Origin: an uncultured Alistipes sp.
GTDB taxonomy: Bacteria > Bacteroidota > Bacteroidia > Bacteroidales > Rikenellaceae
Assembly (NCBI GenBank): GCA_900539755.1
Contig: UQDC01000007.1
Coordinates: forward strand, 1-64,000
DNA: 64,000 nucleotides
Reading direction: 5' to 3'
The notes below the pieces were generated by a model. It was not told the origin of the DNA. It saw only the letters and a list, made by a program, of their open reading frames with translations, and did not search any database. Shown piece after piece: positions 16,830 to 25,879 of this stretch (the stretch's first letter is position 1; every line of letters starts with the position of its first letter). The position numbers were made by a program, and so were the translations under genes.

Positions 16830-17804
16830 ATGTATTCGCTTCAGGAATTGATATCGATGAGCGAGCGGGAGTTGAGTTTGATCAGTTATCCACCCCGTCC
16901 CGCAGGATTGTATGAACCGATTCGTTATGCACTGGCCGAAGGTGGTAAAAGAATTCGACCGGCACTGGTTATGATGGCCTGCAATCTATTTACGGAGACG
17001 GTAACGGTGGCAAAACCTGCTGCTTTGGCTGTCGAATTGTTCCACAATTTCACCTTGTTGCACGACGATATTATGGACAATGCCGATACCCGTCGGGGAA
17101 AACCCTCGGTCCATAAAAAGTGGGGAGCCAATACGGCGATTCTTTCCGGAGATGCCTTGTTGATTTGTGCATACAAGCAGTTGGCTCGAAGCGAAGAGCG
17201 TGTTTTGCCGAAATTGGTTGAGGTCTTCAACGAGACGGCGTTGGGGGTTTGCGAAGGACAGCAATACGATATGGATTTCGAAACCCGCAACGATGTGACG
17301 GTGGATGAGTATCTGAAAATGATCGAGCTAAAGACAGCGGTTCTTTTGGCCGGGGCTCTGAAACTTGGTGCAATTTGTGGAGGGGGAGATGAGATTGAAA
17401 CCGATCTGCTCTACAAATATGGAATCAATGTCGGTCTGGCATTCCAGCTGCAAGACGATCTGCTTGATACTTATGCTGATCCTGAGGTGTTTGGAAAGCC
17501 GATTGGAGGAGATATTCTCGAAGGGAAAAAGACCTATTTGCTGACCAATGCCATGAAGCGTGCGGATGATCCGACTCGGCTTCGTTTGCAGCAGTTGATT
17601 GCGGACAAGACGATGGATCCGGCTGAGAAAATTGCACAGGTTCGTGCTATTTATGATTCGCTTGGTATCCGGGAGTTGACCGAGCAGGCGATCAAATCCT
17701 ATTTCGATAAGGCGTATCTGGTTTTGGATGCGATTGAGGTGGCTCCTGAACGGTTGAAACCTCTCAGAACGTTGACCGAAGGACTGCAAGGTCGTCGTAA
17801 ATAG
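16830..17804 (+). CDS. Polyprenyl (isoprenoid) diphosphate synthase
   Basis: 324 residues, normal for the family. The first aspartate-rich motif is HDDIMDNADTRRG (Asp79, Asp80, Asp83), the second is LQDDLLDTYAD near residue 212, and GGKRIRP (38-44) and KPIGGDILEGKKTYLL bind diphosphate. It condenses isopentenyl diphosphate onto an allylic diphosphate. Phe74 stands five residues before the first motif, a position that limits chain length, so a short- to medium-chain product is likely, but I cannot fix it from sequence. Followed after 55 bases by the U32 gene. Confidence 0.92.
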   Translation: MYSLQELISMSERELSLISYPPRPAGLYEPIRYALAEGGKRIRPALVMMACNLFTETVTVAKPAALAVELFHNFTLLHDDIMDNADTRRGKPSVHKKWGANTAILSGDALLICAYKQLARSEERVLPKLVEVFNETALGVCEGQQYDMDFETRNDVTVDEYLKMIELKTAVLLAGALKLGAICGGGDEIETDLLYKYGINVGLAFQLQDDLLDTYADPEVFGKPIGGDILEGKKTYLLTNAMKRADDPTRLRLQQLIADKTMDPAEKIAQVRAIYDSLGIRELTEQAIKSYFDKAYLVLDAIEVAPERLKPLRTLTEGLQGRRK

Positions 17805-17859
17805 GTGCTGATTTGACAGCAACTTATGCAATCTGTTGTTGTAATAGGAAAAATTGAAG

Positions 17860-19125
17860 ATGGAGTTTAAACGCAGCGATATTGAGATTATGGCGCCGGT
17901 CGGCTCTTATGAGTCGTTACAAGCGGCGATCCATGCAGGTGCCGATTCGGTCTATTTCGGAGTCGGTCAGTTGAATATGCGTTCTCGTTCGGCTGCCAAC
18001 TTTACTTTGGATGATTTGGCCCGAATCGTGGCGATTGCCCGTGAACATGGGGTGAAGACCTATTTGGCGGTTAATACGCTGCTTTACGATGAGGATTTGC
18101 CCGCTATGCGGCAGACCATGGACCGGGCAAAGGCGGAAGGTATTTCGGCGGTGATCGTTTCCGATCAGGCGGGAATCCTTTATGCCCGTTCGATTGGGTT
18201 GGAGGTACACATTTCGACCCAGCTGAACCTCTCCAATTTGGAGTCGGTAGCTTTTTATGCACAGTTTGCTGATGTAATGGTGCTGGCACGTGAACTGTCT
18301 ATCCCTCAGGTGCGTGCCATCTATGACGGCATTCGTGAACGGGATATCCGTGGACCGCATGGAGAGCTGGTACGGATCGAGATGTTTGCACACGGGGCGC
18401 TGTGTATGGCTATTTCGGGCAAATGCTACCTGAGCCTGCACGAAAACGGCTGTTCAGCCAATCGCGGGGCTTGCCGCCAGCTGTGTCGCCGCTCCTATGA
18501 GGTGCGTGATCGGGATAACGGTAACGAACTGGTGATCCAGAACCACTATATTATGTCGCCCAAAGACCTCTGTACGGTTGATTTCCTCGATAAGTTTCTC
18601 GGCGCAGGGGTACGCGTGCTGAAGATCGAGGGCCGTGCCCGTTCAGCAGAGTATGTCAAACGGGTTGTGGAGTGTTACGATGAGGCGTTGCGAGCCCTTG
18701 AGGCGGGAACCTATACCCCCGAATTTGCTGCCGGTCTGAAAGAGCGGTTGGCAACCGTATTCAACCGGGGATTCTGGGGCGGTTACTATATGGGCGCCCG
18801 TTTGGATGAGTGGAGTGGAGTATATGGCTCTGCAGCTACCAAACGCAAAGTCTTTGTGGGAAAGGTGACCAACTATTTCAAGAAGATCGGCGTAGCGGAG
18901 ATTTGGGTTGAGGCGGCTCCGTTGAGTGTGGGGGACGAGACCTTTATTGTCGGTGAGACGACCGGTGTGGTTGAGTTTCCGTCCGAGGAGATTCGTGTTG
19001 ATGAAAAGCCGGTTCAGACCGCTCCACAAGGGGTATTCTGTTCCGTTAAGGTGCCGTCACCCATTCGTCGGGGCGACAAACTGTACAAGTTTGTTAGCGC
19101 CGATCAGGTCGAAACGCAGCAGTAG
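17860..19125 (+). CDS. Peptidase U32 family protein (TrhP/YegQ-like, tRNA hydroxylation)
   Basis: 421 residues. Opens IEIMAPVGSYESLQAAIHAGADSVYFG, a TIM-barrel-like start. The U32 signature EMFAHGALCMAISGKCYLS, then NRGACRQLCRR, lies near residue 180-210 with the conserved cysteines. A small beta-barrel domain makes up the C-terminus. TrhP homologues hydroxylate U34 of some tRNAs, using prephenate and an iron-sulfur cluster; RlhA, a relative, acts on 23S rRNA and is longer, so TrhP is the better fit. I use the ATG at 17860 over the TTG at 17854. Same direction as the prenyl synthase gene, with a 55-base gap. Confidence 0.88.
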   Translation: MEFKRSDIEIMAPVGSYESLQAAIHAGADSVYFGVGQLNMRSRSAANFTLDDLARIVAIAREHGVKTYLAVNTLLYDEDLPAMRQTMDRAKAEGISAVIVSDQAGILYARSIGLEVHISTQLNLSNLESVAFYAQFADVMVLARELSIPQVRAIYDGIRERDIRGPHGELVRIEMFAHGALCMAISGKCYLSLHENGCSANRGACRQLCRRSYEVRDRDNGNELVIQNHYIMSPKDLCTVDFLDKFLGAGVRVLKIEGRARSAEYVKRVVECYDEALRALEAGTYTPEFAAGLKERLATVFNRGFWGGYYMGARLDEWSGVYGSAATKRKVFVGKVTNYFKKIGVAEIWVEAAPLSVGDETFIVGETTGVVEFPSEEIRVDEKPVQTAPQGVFCSVKVPSPIRRGDKLYKFVSADQVETQQ

Positions 19126-19600
19126 CATTGGCCTGGCCCTGCAACTGTGTGGGGGAAAAGATCGCGGGCGTGATGTGCATAAAGTATTTGCCGTGTCCGA
19201 CGATCACTGGCCACAGGATGATCTCCAATGATGCGAATGCAAATATGTAGTAGTCGTTGAGCTGTCTGAGCATAAAAATGTGGAGGATCCCGCTGAAAAC
19301 GGGATATTTTCCTGGCCGATCAATCCATTTTGTTGACTTGGATGGGTGGCATACTGTCCAGGTGGATGAAGGATGATAGGAATAAATCGTTTTGCCTGAG
19401 TAGTACGAGGATTTGAAAGGTTGAATTATTGCGCGTGATTGGGCAAAGTGTTCCGGTGAATGGATCGGTTGCGATTGCAAATAGTGGCGTGGTTGTTTGC
19501 GTGAGTTCATTTGCTGTTGCAGACAAACCGTTTGGTGAAATTTTCGGGGGAAGAAAACTTCATTGCCCCCCATTGGATAACTGAATTAATACAAGTAACG
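19126..19600. other. Intergenic region with a weak hairpin
   Basis: 475 bases without a supported gene. A small hairpin ATCCCG / CGGGAT with loop CTGAAAA (19287-19305), followed by ATTTT, could terminate the U32 transcript. An extension of the next open frame back to 19511 adds residues that do not look like a membrane protein start. Confidence 0.45.
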
Positions 19601-20674
19601 ATGTCGAACCACAAGGCCGGAGGCGGCCCCTTGAGCAAAATCAAGATTGGCAATGCCATCTATCCGATCCTGATCGGCCTGGCCGTTGTGGGTTGGATGT
19701 TGTGGCGGGATTTCAATCCCGAAGTCTTTGCCAATATCACCTTCTCGTGGACAACCGTCGGATGGCTGATGTTAGCGGTGCTGTTCATGTTTGGCCGGGA
19801 TATCGGCTACATCATCCGGATCCGGGTGTTGAGTGGCGGCGAACTGTCGTGGTTGCAGGCCTTTCGGGTCATCATGTTGTGGGAGTTTACCTCGGCTATT
19901 ACCCCGTCGGCTGTCGGTGGTACCAGCGTAGCCATCATCTACGTGCATAAAGAGGGAATCAGTGTCGGACGCAGTTCGGCAATTGTCATGCTCACCTCCT
20001 TCCTCGATGAGATCTATTTTATCGTGATGTTCCCGCTGTTGGTGCTGATTGTCGGGGTGGACCGTCTTTTCGATATCGCTCAGCATGGCGGTGTGATCGC
20101 TCAAGGGTTGATGACCTTTGCACTGATCGGGTATGCACTCAAATTTGCTTTTGTCTGTGTACTCTCGTATGGTCTGTTTGTCAATCCTCGTGGATTGAAA
20201 TGGCTCCTGTTGAAGATCTTTAAGATGCGTTGGTTGCGACGCTGGTATCGGGCCGTCGAAAGGGTCGGAACCGACATTATCCTCTCTTCGCATGAGATCA
20301 AACGGGCCGGATGGCGTTTCTGGCTGAAGGCTATCTCTTCGACCTTCCTCTCTTGGAGCTCGCGCTATTTGGTGGCCAATGCGTTGATGATGGCATTCTT
20401 TGCTGTCAGTGATCAATTCCTGTTGTTCGCCCGTCAGCTGGTGATGTGGATCATGATGTTGGTGATGCCGACCCCGGGTGGAAGCGGTTTTGCTGAATAC
20501 GTCTTTTCAGCCTATTGCAGCGATCTGATCGAGGTACCGGTGGCTATGCAGCTTGGAGCTGCTGCGCTGATCGCCGTACTGTGGCGTTTGATCACCTATT
20601 ATCCCTACCTGATCGCTGGTGCCATTATCTTCCCGCGTTGGATCAAACAAAAGTTCGGCCGAAACAAAATTTAA
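19601..20674 (+). CDS. Lysylphosphatidylglycerol synthase-like membrane protein (UPF0104 flippase fold)
   Basis: 357 residues with about eight hydrophobic helices. Diagnostic segments are WEFTSAITPSAVGGTSVAIIY near residue 90 and MMLVMPTPGGSGFAEYVFS near residue 290, both conserved in the MprF/AglD-type integral membrane domain. No soluble aminoacyl-transferase domain follows, so it is not a full MprF. Possibly a lipid flippase or scaffold. I start at ATG 19601 (MSNHKAGGG) because the upstream 90 bases code for nothing recognisable. The M23 peptidase gene begins 101 bases downstream. Confidence 0.85.
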   Translation: MSNHKAGGGPLSKIKIGNAIYPILIGLAVVGWMLWRDFNPEVFANITFSWTTVGWLMLAVLFMFGRDIGYIIRIRVLSGGELSWLQAFRVIMLWEFTSAITPSAVGGTSVAIIYVHKEGISVGRSSAIVMLTSFLDEIYFIVMFPLLVLIVGVDRLFDIAQHGGVIAQGLMTFALIGYALKFAFVCVLSYGLFVNPRGLKWLLLKIFKMRWLRRWYRAVERVGTDIILSSHEIKRAGWRFWLKAISSTFLSWSSRYLVANALMMAFFAVSDQFLLFARQLVMWIMMLVMPTPGGSGFAEYVFSAYCSDLIEVPVAMQLGAAALIAVLWRLITYYPYLIAGAIIFPRWIKQKFGRNKI

Positions 20675-20775
20675 TGGTTGCGTTTGCGTTTCAAAAGAGA
20701 TGTTGTTGATAAAAAAATAATAAGTACTCGATCTGAGATGCAGCCTTTTGCATAGAGACGAGTATTTTTACTAAC

Positions 20776-22131
20776 ATGAAGATTTCACGGAAAATATGGG
20801 TGTCCGCTACGGTCGGACTGGTAGTGATTGCAGGTGTGGTCGTGTGGCTGTTGTGCCGGGACGTCCAGGTGCCTGACGAAGAGATTGTAGTCGAAGAGGA
20901 ACCGGTTGAACTGCTCTACGGAATCCCCAAAGACCAATACAATATCAGCGAAGGTGAATTTGTCAGCGGAGAGACGATCGGAGCTCTGTTGGGAAAATAT
21001 GGAGTCGGAGCTGCAAAAGTCGATTCGATTGCCCGTGCCGCAGAACCTGTCTTCAGTATGCGTAACCTGCGGGCTGGACATCCCTATGTGATTTTCCAAA
21101 CGCGTGATTCCATCGCTCCGAAATTGGCCTATTTCGTTTACGAGGCATCAGCAATCGATTATTTGGTGATCGACCTGACAGACAGTATTCGTGTGTATAA
21201 AGCCGAAAAGGATGTGACGGTGGAACGCCGCAAAGGAACGGCAACAATCACCTCTTCGTTATGGAACAGTATGCTGGCCAACGATATGAGTCCTGCGTTG
21301 GCGATGGAACTTTCTGATATTTATGCCTGGAGCATCGACTTCTTCGCTTTGCAGCCGAATGATAAATTTACCGTAATCTACGAGCAGCGATATGTAGATA
21401 CCACCGAGGTGGGCTTCGGTAAAATCTGGGGGGCACGTTTCGAACACGATGGCAAAGTCTATTATGCCATTCCGTTTGTGCAAAATGGGAAACTGGATTA
21501 TTGGGACGAAAAGGGGAACAGTTTGCGTAAAGCACTGTTGAAAGCTCCGTTGAAATACTCGCGAATCAGTTCGCGTTTCTCCAATTCACGTCTCCATCCC
21601 GTGTTGCGCATTCGTCGTCCACACCATGGTGTCGATTATGCAGCACCGTCAGGAACACCGGTTTATGCCATCGGTGATGGTGTGGTGATCTATAAAGGTT
21701 GGAGTGGAGGCGGTGGAAATACGCTGAAGATCAAACATAACGTTGGTTCGTTAACCTCGGGGTATTTGCATTTGAAAGCATATGCCAAAGGAATTTCAAA
21801 GGGTACTCGTGTGAAACAGGGTGATCTGATCGGTTATGTAGGGGCGACGGGGTTGGCGACTGGACCGCATTTGGACTTCCGTATCTGGCGAGGTTCGACT
21901 CCGATCGATCCGCTGAAGGTGCCATCCGAACCGGCCGAGCCGATCAAAAAAGAGAACCTTGCAGCGTTTGAAAAAGTCAAAGCGCGTATTATGGCCGAAT
22001 TGGATGGCCAGATTGCCGACAGTTTGAAATTGACCTCAACCGAATTTGATTCGTTATGCAATCCAGTTCAGACACCGGTAGCAGCATCTCAAAGTGCGCA
22101 GAAACCGCAACAACCGACCGCCAAGAAATAA
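20776..22131 (+). CDS. M23 family metallopeptidase (murein endopeptidase-like) with altered zinc motif
   Basis: 451 residues. One N-terminal membrane helix (residues 6-26), a LysM/OpgG-like beta region (about 60-260), then the M23 (LytM) domain with HHGVDYAAPSGTPVYAIGDG giving the H283xxxD287 zinc pair. The second motif, normally HxH, reads GPHLDFRIW with His365 kept but Asp367 in place of the last His. The C-terminus is a Gln/Pro/Lys-rich tail. Role: cleaves or remodels peptidoglycan cross-links at the inner-membrane face. With HxD, zinc binding may use Asp or be weaker. The next gene starts 76 bases before this one ends. Confidence 0.88.
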   Translation: MKISRKIWVSATVGLVVIAGVVVWLLCRDVQVPDEEIVVEEEPVELLYGIPKDQYNISEGEFVSGETIGALLGKYGVGAAKVDSIARAAEPVFSMRNLRAGHPYVIFQTRDSIAPKLAYFVYEASAIDYLVIDLTDSIRVYKAEKDVTVERRKGTATITSSLWNSMLANDMSPALAMELSDIYAWSIDFFALQPNDKFTVIYEQRYVDTTEVGFGKIWGARFEHDGKVYYAIPFVQNGKLDYWDEKGNSLRKALLKAPLKYSRISSRFSNSRLHPVLRIRRPHHGVDYAAPSGTPVYAIGDGVVIYKGWSGGGGNTLKIKHNVGSLTSGYLHLKAYAKGISKGTRVKQGDLIGYVGATGLATGPHLDFRIWRGSTPIDPLKVPSEPAEPIKKENLAAFEKVKARIMAELDGQIADSLKLTSTEFDSLCNPVQTPVAASQSAQKPQQPTAKK

Positions 22132-22580
22132 CGCCAGTCGATTCGCGTATCATTGGGTTTATCAAGCGTCACCATGTGCTGACTTTGGCTACTACGATTC
22201 ATGATGAGCCCCACTGTTCGTCACTTTTTTACGCCTATCTGCCTCAACGAAATCTGTTTGCAGTCACCTCGTCCGATAAAACGTGGCACGTAGAACAGTT
22301 GCGGCAAAATTCCCGTGTAGCTGCGGCCGTAGTGTTGGAGACCAAACTGGTGGGTAAAATCCAAGGATTGCAGATCCGGGGCCGAATGTATCGACCTGTA
22401 GGGGAGGAGTTAGCTGCTGTAAAAAAAGCCTATTTGTTGCGATTCCCTTATGCGGCTGTGATGGATCCCGAAATGTGGGTTATTGCACCCGATTATTTGA
22501 AGTTGACCGATAACCGGCTCGGTTTTGGAACCAAATTGTTGTGGGAGGCTTCGCCAGTAAAATCTGAACAGACAAAATGA
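22056..22580 (+). CDS. Pyridoxamine 5'-phosphate oxidase-like protein (YhbP/COG3787 type)
   Basis: 174 residues. The domain starts near residue 28: RIIGFIKRHHVLTLATTIHDEPHCSSLFYAYLP, followed by FAVTSSDKTWHVEQLRQN and the C-terminal WVIAPDYLKLTDNRLGFGTKLLW typical of the group; probably FMN- or haem-binding, role unknown. The only start codon in front of the domain is the ATG at 22056, which lies inside the M23 gene and gives a 76-base overlap in another frame; the next start (GTG) would cut into the domain. The stop overlaps the next start as ATGA. Part of an M23-PNPOx-epimerase-ispD run. Confidence 0.82.
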   Translation: MQSSSDTGSSISKCAETATTDRQEITPVDSRIIGFIKRHHVLTLATTIHDEPHCSSLFYAYLPQRNLFAVTSSDKTWHVEQLRQNSRVAAAVVLETKLVGKIQGLQIRGRMYRPVGEELAAVKKAYLLRFPYAAVMDPEMWVIAPDYLKLTDNRLGFGTKLLWEASPVKSEQTK

Positions 22581-23650
22581 ACAAAACCATAAAGCTCCCG
22601 ACGGAGCATGTAAAACCCAACGTGCAGAGATTAACCGGTCAACGCATTGCCGTAACCGGTGGTACCGGGATGGTAGGAAGCCATTTGGTGGCTGAATTGT
22701 TGAAGTTGGGATGTCGGGTCAAATTGCTTGTACGCCCGGGCGGTGGCTTCGGCCAGTTAGAAAAACGTTTGCAACAGTTGCAGGCAGCACAGTATGCCGC
22801 CCAACTGGAATGTTGTGAAGTGCCGTTGAATAATCCGTTGGAACTGGGCGAGGCGTTGCAAAATATTGATGTGGTGTTCAACTGCGCTGCACGCGTATCC
22901 TTCGATACCGATGAGCAAGAGCAGATTATTATCTCCAATACACAGATTGCTACACAGGTGGCACTTGCTTGTCTTGAAAACAATGTCGGATTGCTGGTTC
23001 ATGTCAGTTCAGTAGCCACGCTCGGCTCTCCAAAGCCGGGATGTGACGAGGTAACCGAGTCGTGCGAACTCACCTCATTGAAAGAACGTTCCCCGTATAG
23101 TGTCAGCAAGTTTTTTGCAGAGAATGCCGTGCGTCGTGCGGCGTTACGTGGTTTACGTACGGTTGTTGTCAATCCTTCGGTCATCATAGGTGAAGGAGAT
23201 TGGAACCGTGGAAGCGGTTTGCTAATTTCTACACTGGTCTCCAAAGGGACTCCAGCCTATCCATCTGGTGTGATGGGGTATGTCGATGTGCGGGATGTGG
23301 TGCAGGCGATGCTCCTGCTGGCAGTTTGTGACGGGGCCATTGGCAAACGATTCATCCTGTCGGGAGGCAACCTCTCCTATAAAGAACTCTTTACCATGAT
23401 CGCGAAAGCGGTCGGACGCCGTCCGCCGTTGATTCCTGTCGGAAGTGGTGCATTGCACACTCTGGCTCACATTCAAAAAATATTTGGAGCCGAACAGTTG
23501 AATGATACGTTGATTCACGTGGCGATTGACCAGGTGCGTTACGATGGCTCCGCTGTTTGTCGGTTGACCGGTATGCACTACACGCCGCTCGATGAGACGA
23601 TTAATCGTGTGGTAAAACAGTACCTGCAGGATCGGGCTGATAAAAAATAA
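22577..23650 (+). CDS. NAD(P)-dependent epimerase/dehydratase (extended SDR, 3-beta-HSD-like)
   Basis: 357 residues. Cofactor motif AVTGGTGMVGSHLVAELL near residue 26, DVVFNCAARVSF, the catalytic Ser/Thr near HVSSVATLG, and YSVSKFFAENAVR giving YxxxK near residue 175. VNPSVIIGEGDWNRGSG is typical of the dihydroflavonol reductase/3-beta-hydroxysteroid dehydrogenase-like group. The substrate cannot be named. It overlaps the preceding PNPOx gene by four bases and ispD follows after 19 bases. Confidence 0.85.
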   Translation: MNKTIKLPTEHVKPNVQRLTGQRIAVTGGTGMVGSHLVAELLKLGCRVKLLVRPGGGFGQLEKRLQQLQAAQYAAQLECCEVPLNNPLELGEALQNIDVVFNCAARVSFDTDEQEQIIISNTQIATQVALACLENNVGLLVHVSSVATLGSPKPGCDEVTESCELTSLKERSPYSVSKFFAENAVRRAALRGLRTVVVNPSVIIGEGDWNRGSGLLISTLVSKGTPAYPSGVMGYVDVRDVVQAMLLLAVCDGAIGKRFILSGGNLSYKELFTMIAKAVGRRPPLIPVGSGALHTLAHIQKIFGAEQLNDTLIHVAIDQVRYDGSAVCRLTGMHYTPLDETINRVVKQYLQDRADKK

Positions 23651-23669
23651 GCATTCATAACATACAACT

Positions 23670-24359
23670 ATGAAACAGGTAGCTGTCATCATTGTGGCAG
23701 GTGGTAAGGGGGAAAGGATGGGATCTGCCTTGCCCAAACAATTTTTACCGCTGGCAGGGCGTCCGATTCTGATGCATACCATTGAGCGTTTTGCAACGGC
23801 GCTGCCTGGCTGTCGTATTGTGGTGGTGTTGCCTCATGATCGACACTCATTTTGGCAAAGCTTGTGTGTTGAGCATGGTTTTACTTTGCCTCATCGGGTG
23901 TGTGATGGAGGTGCGACTCGTTTCGAATCGGTCCGAAACGGCTTGGCTGAAATTGGTGACGCTGAAGTGATCGCAGTACATGACGGCGTGCGTCCATTGG
24001 TCACATCTGAACTGATTAGAAGGGTGGTAGAGGCAGCCGAGCAGTCCGGTGCAGCCATTCCGGTGGTGTTGCCAAACGATTCGTTGCGAGAGATTGAATT
24101 GGAGGGAGAGAGCCGGATTGTGGATCGAAGTCGTTATCGTATGGTGCAGACTCCACAGGTGTTTCTCCGTTCAGTATTGTTGGAGGCTTACCGGCAACCC
24201 TACAATAATGCCTTTACTGATGATGCCAGTGTGGTAGAATATGTCGGAGGAACCATCACGCTGTGTGAAGGTGATTATGCCAATCTCAAAATTACTACGC
24301 CGACCGATTGTCTGATTGCCGAGGTGTTGATGAAGCGACAAAGTGAAAGTCTGGCATAG
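23670..24359 (+). CDS. ispD: 2-C-methyl-D-erythritol 4-phosphate cytidylyltransferase
   Basis: 229 residues, normal length. The N-terminal nucleotide loop VIIVAGGKGERMGSALPKQF is intact with the conserved Arg and Lys; VAVHDGVRPLVTSELI near residue 103, then DSLREIE, QTPQVFLRSVLLEAYRQ and NAFTDDASVVEY, and LKITTPTDCLIAEVLM at the end match IspD. It transfers CMP to methylerythritol phosphate in the non-mevalonate isoprenoid pathway. Last gene before a strong terminator at 24431-24478. Confidence 0.95.
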   Translation: MKQVAVIIVAGGKGERMGSALPKQFLPLAGRPILMHTIERFATALPGCRIVVVLPHDRHSFWQSLCVEHGFTLPHRVCDGGATRFESVRNGLAEIGDAEVIAVHDGVRPLVTSELIRRVVEAAEQSGAAIPVVLPNDSLREIELEGESRIVDRSRYRMVQTPQVFLRSVLLEAYRQPYNNAFTDDASVVEYVGGTITLCEGDYANLKITTPTDCLIAEVLMKRQSESLA

Positions 24360-24430
24360 CATTATGCATGACAAGATTTCGAATAGATAGGAGCCTTTGG
24401 ACAAGACTTTTTGAAAGGCTAATATGCAAT

Positions 24431-24484
24431 AAAGAAGAGGAGCAGTTGGATAGAGATAATCCGCTGCTCCTCTTCTTTATTTTT
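24431..24484. terminator. Terminator between ispD and the metallo-hydrolase gene
   Basis: A 15-base perfect stem AAAGAAGAGGAGCAG / CTGCTCCTCTTCTTT around an 18-base loop, followed by ATTTTT. Because the arms are A- and T-rich at their ends it can serve both convergent genes. Confidence 0.88.
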
Positions 24485-24542
24485 ACGATCAAAAGATGGG
24501 GCTATCTTGATTAACCCCTCCCTTGTATGATTGAAACGCAAG

Positions 24543-25379
24543 TTATTGTTCAACTGGTTGGTGCATTCCTGCCATTAACAGATTATTGTCTTTAGCATAT
24601 TTTAAATAGTGTGTGCGGGTCTGAATAGCAGCTTCCGGATCCATGTCGTATGCCGCGCAGTATTCCGGATGTGGTAACTGCAACGCTGCACCATGAACCA
24701 AATCCCCTACGATAAGAAAACCACCCACTTGATATACAGTGTGACCGGGAGTATGGCCGATGGCCTCCATCGCCACTATGTTAGTAGGTAATGTGTCTCC
24801 ATATTCGAACAGGTGTAACCGATCTTGGTATGCTGTCATGGTACGGGTAACTTGTGCCTTTTTCTCATCCGGCATCTGCATCCAGCCGTCATACTCAGCC
24901 TGGGCTGCATAGACCTCTGCATTTGGGAAAACCACGCTGTCTCCCTTCATCATACCTCCAATATGGTCACCGTGAAAATGGGTCAGATAAATGTAGTCGA
25001 TGTCGGTAGGGGATAGGCCAGCGGCAGCTAATCCGGGAATCAAACGACTGTCTGGTGCGCCAACTCCCGTGTCAAACAGCATGTTTTTGCCGTCGATCTC
25101 CAACAAAAAGGTGCTGATAGATGCCGGAATGCCATTTTGAATGTCCAAACTGTCGATTAACGGTTGAGGAAGTTCGCCAAACAGACTCAAAGGCATGATA
25201 CGCTCCTTGGCATTATCTTGAATCCATATCAATTGTAAACTGTCCTTGACGGTAGTGTCGGTAGTGACAAAAGCCATAGTCTCTTGAATGTTTTTAGCCT
25301 CTTTTTGAGAGGTATTTCCACAACTGCTGCACAGCAAAGCCAAAATGGCTCCGACCAATAAATATTTCTCTGTTTTCAT
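24543..25379 (-). CDS. Metallo-beta-lactamase fold hydrolase, lipoprotein
   Basis: 278 residues. The signal MKTEKYLLVGAILALLCSSC carries a lipobox ending at Cys20. The MBL motif THFHGDHIGG lies near residue 125 with an upstream FDTGVGAPD; later metal ligands are in AIGHTPGHTVYQVG and VGDLVHGAAL. The length and HxHxDH motif fit the AHL-lactonase/SoxH-like group rather than true beta-lactamases. Located outside the cytoplasm as a lipoprotein; substrate unknown. I chose ATG 25379 because the longer frame (to 25511) would put the signal 44 residues inside. Confidence 0.85.
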   Translation of the reverse strand: MKTEKYLLVGAILALLCSSCGNTSQKEAKNIQETMAFVTTDTTVKDSLQLIWIQDNAKERIMPLSLFGELPQPLIDSLDIQNGIPASISTFLLEIDGKNMLFDTGVGAPDSRLIPGLAAAGLSPTDIDYIYLTHFHGDHIGGMMKGDSVVFPNAEVYAAQAEYDGWMQMPDEKKAQVTRTMTAYQDRLHLFEYGDTLPTNIVAMEAIGHTPGHTVYQVGGFLIVGDLVHGAALQLPHPEYCAAYDMDPEAAIQTRTHYLKYAKDNNLLMAGMHQPVEQ

Positions 25380-25832
25380 GAATGTTGACCTGAATTTTCT
25401 CTCTTGGTCATAAAAATACGAAAGATTTACGTATAGGTATGAATATGCTGATGCGATGTGTGCCCAAGGCAGGTGTTGTGACTTGTTCAAATACGAAAAT
25501 GTCTTTATCAATAAGAGATAGAGATAATTTTCTTTTTGTTGATATGAGCCTTGATTATTAAGTGTTTGTACGGGAAGCGTGTCACGGACTGTAGTTCTTT
25601 ACGCAGAGCGGCATCAATCAGCGTTTGAATATGGATGATTTGTAGATTTACAGACCTTTGGGGGGGGGCTGAGTCGAGAAAAGAGATTGTTTCTTGTTAT
25701 AAACCGTCCAGCATTGTCCTCATTCAGTTATGGTGTTTTATCTTTATTAAAGACGGTGTGTGAATGAGAAAATAATTTGAGATTTCGGAAAAGTGCATGA
25801 GCAAACTGTATTATGACAATCATGCAAAATGT
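25380..25832. other. Intergenic region containing a G9 tract
   Basis: About 450 bases upstream of the metallo-hydrolase and downstream of the carboxylase operon. It holds a run of nine G at 25670-25678. No gene, and no promoter that I can support. Confidence 0.5.
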
Positions 25833-25868
25833 AACAGTATATCCAAAAATGCTTTTGGATATACTGTT
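25833..25868. terminator. Terminator of the carboxylase operon
   Basis: A perfect 16-base stem AACAGTATATCCAAAA / TTTTGGATATACTGTT with loop ATGC, 11 bases after the stop of the carboxyltransferase gene. The U-run is short on either strand. Confidence 0.75.
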
Positions 25869-25879
25869 ATATTGCCAAT

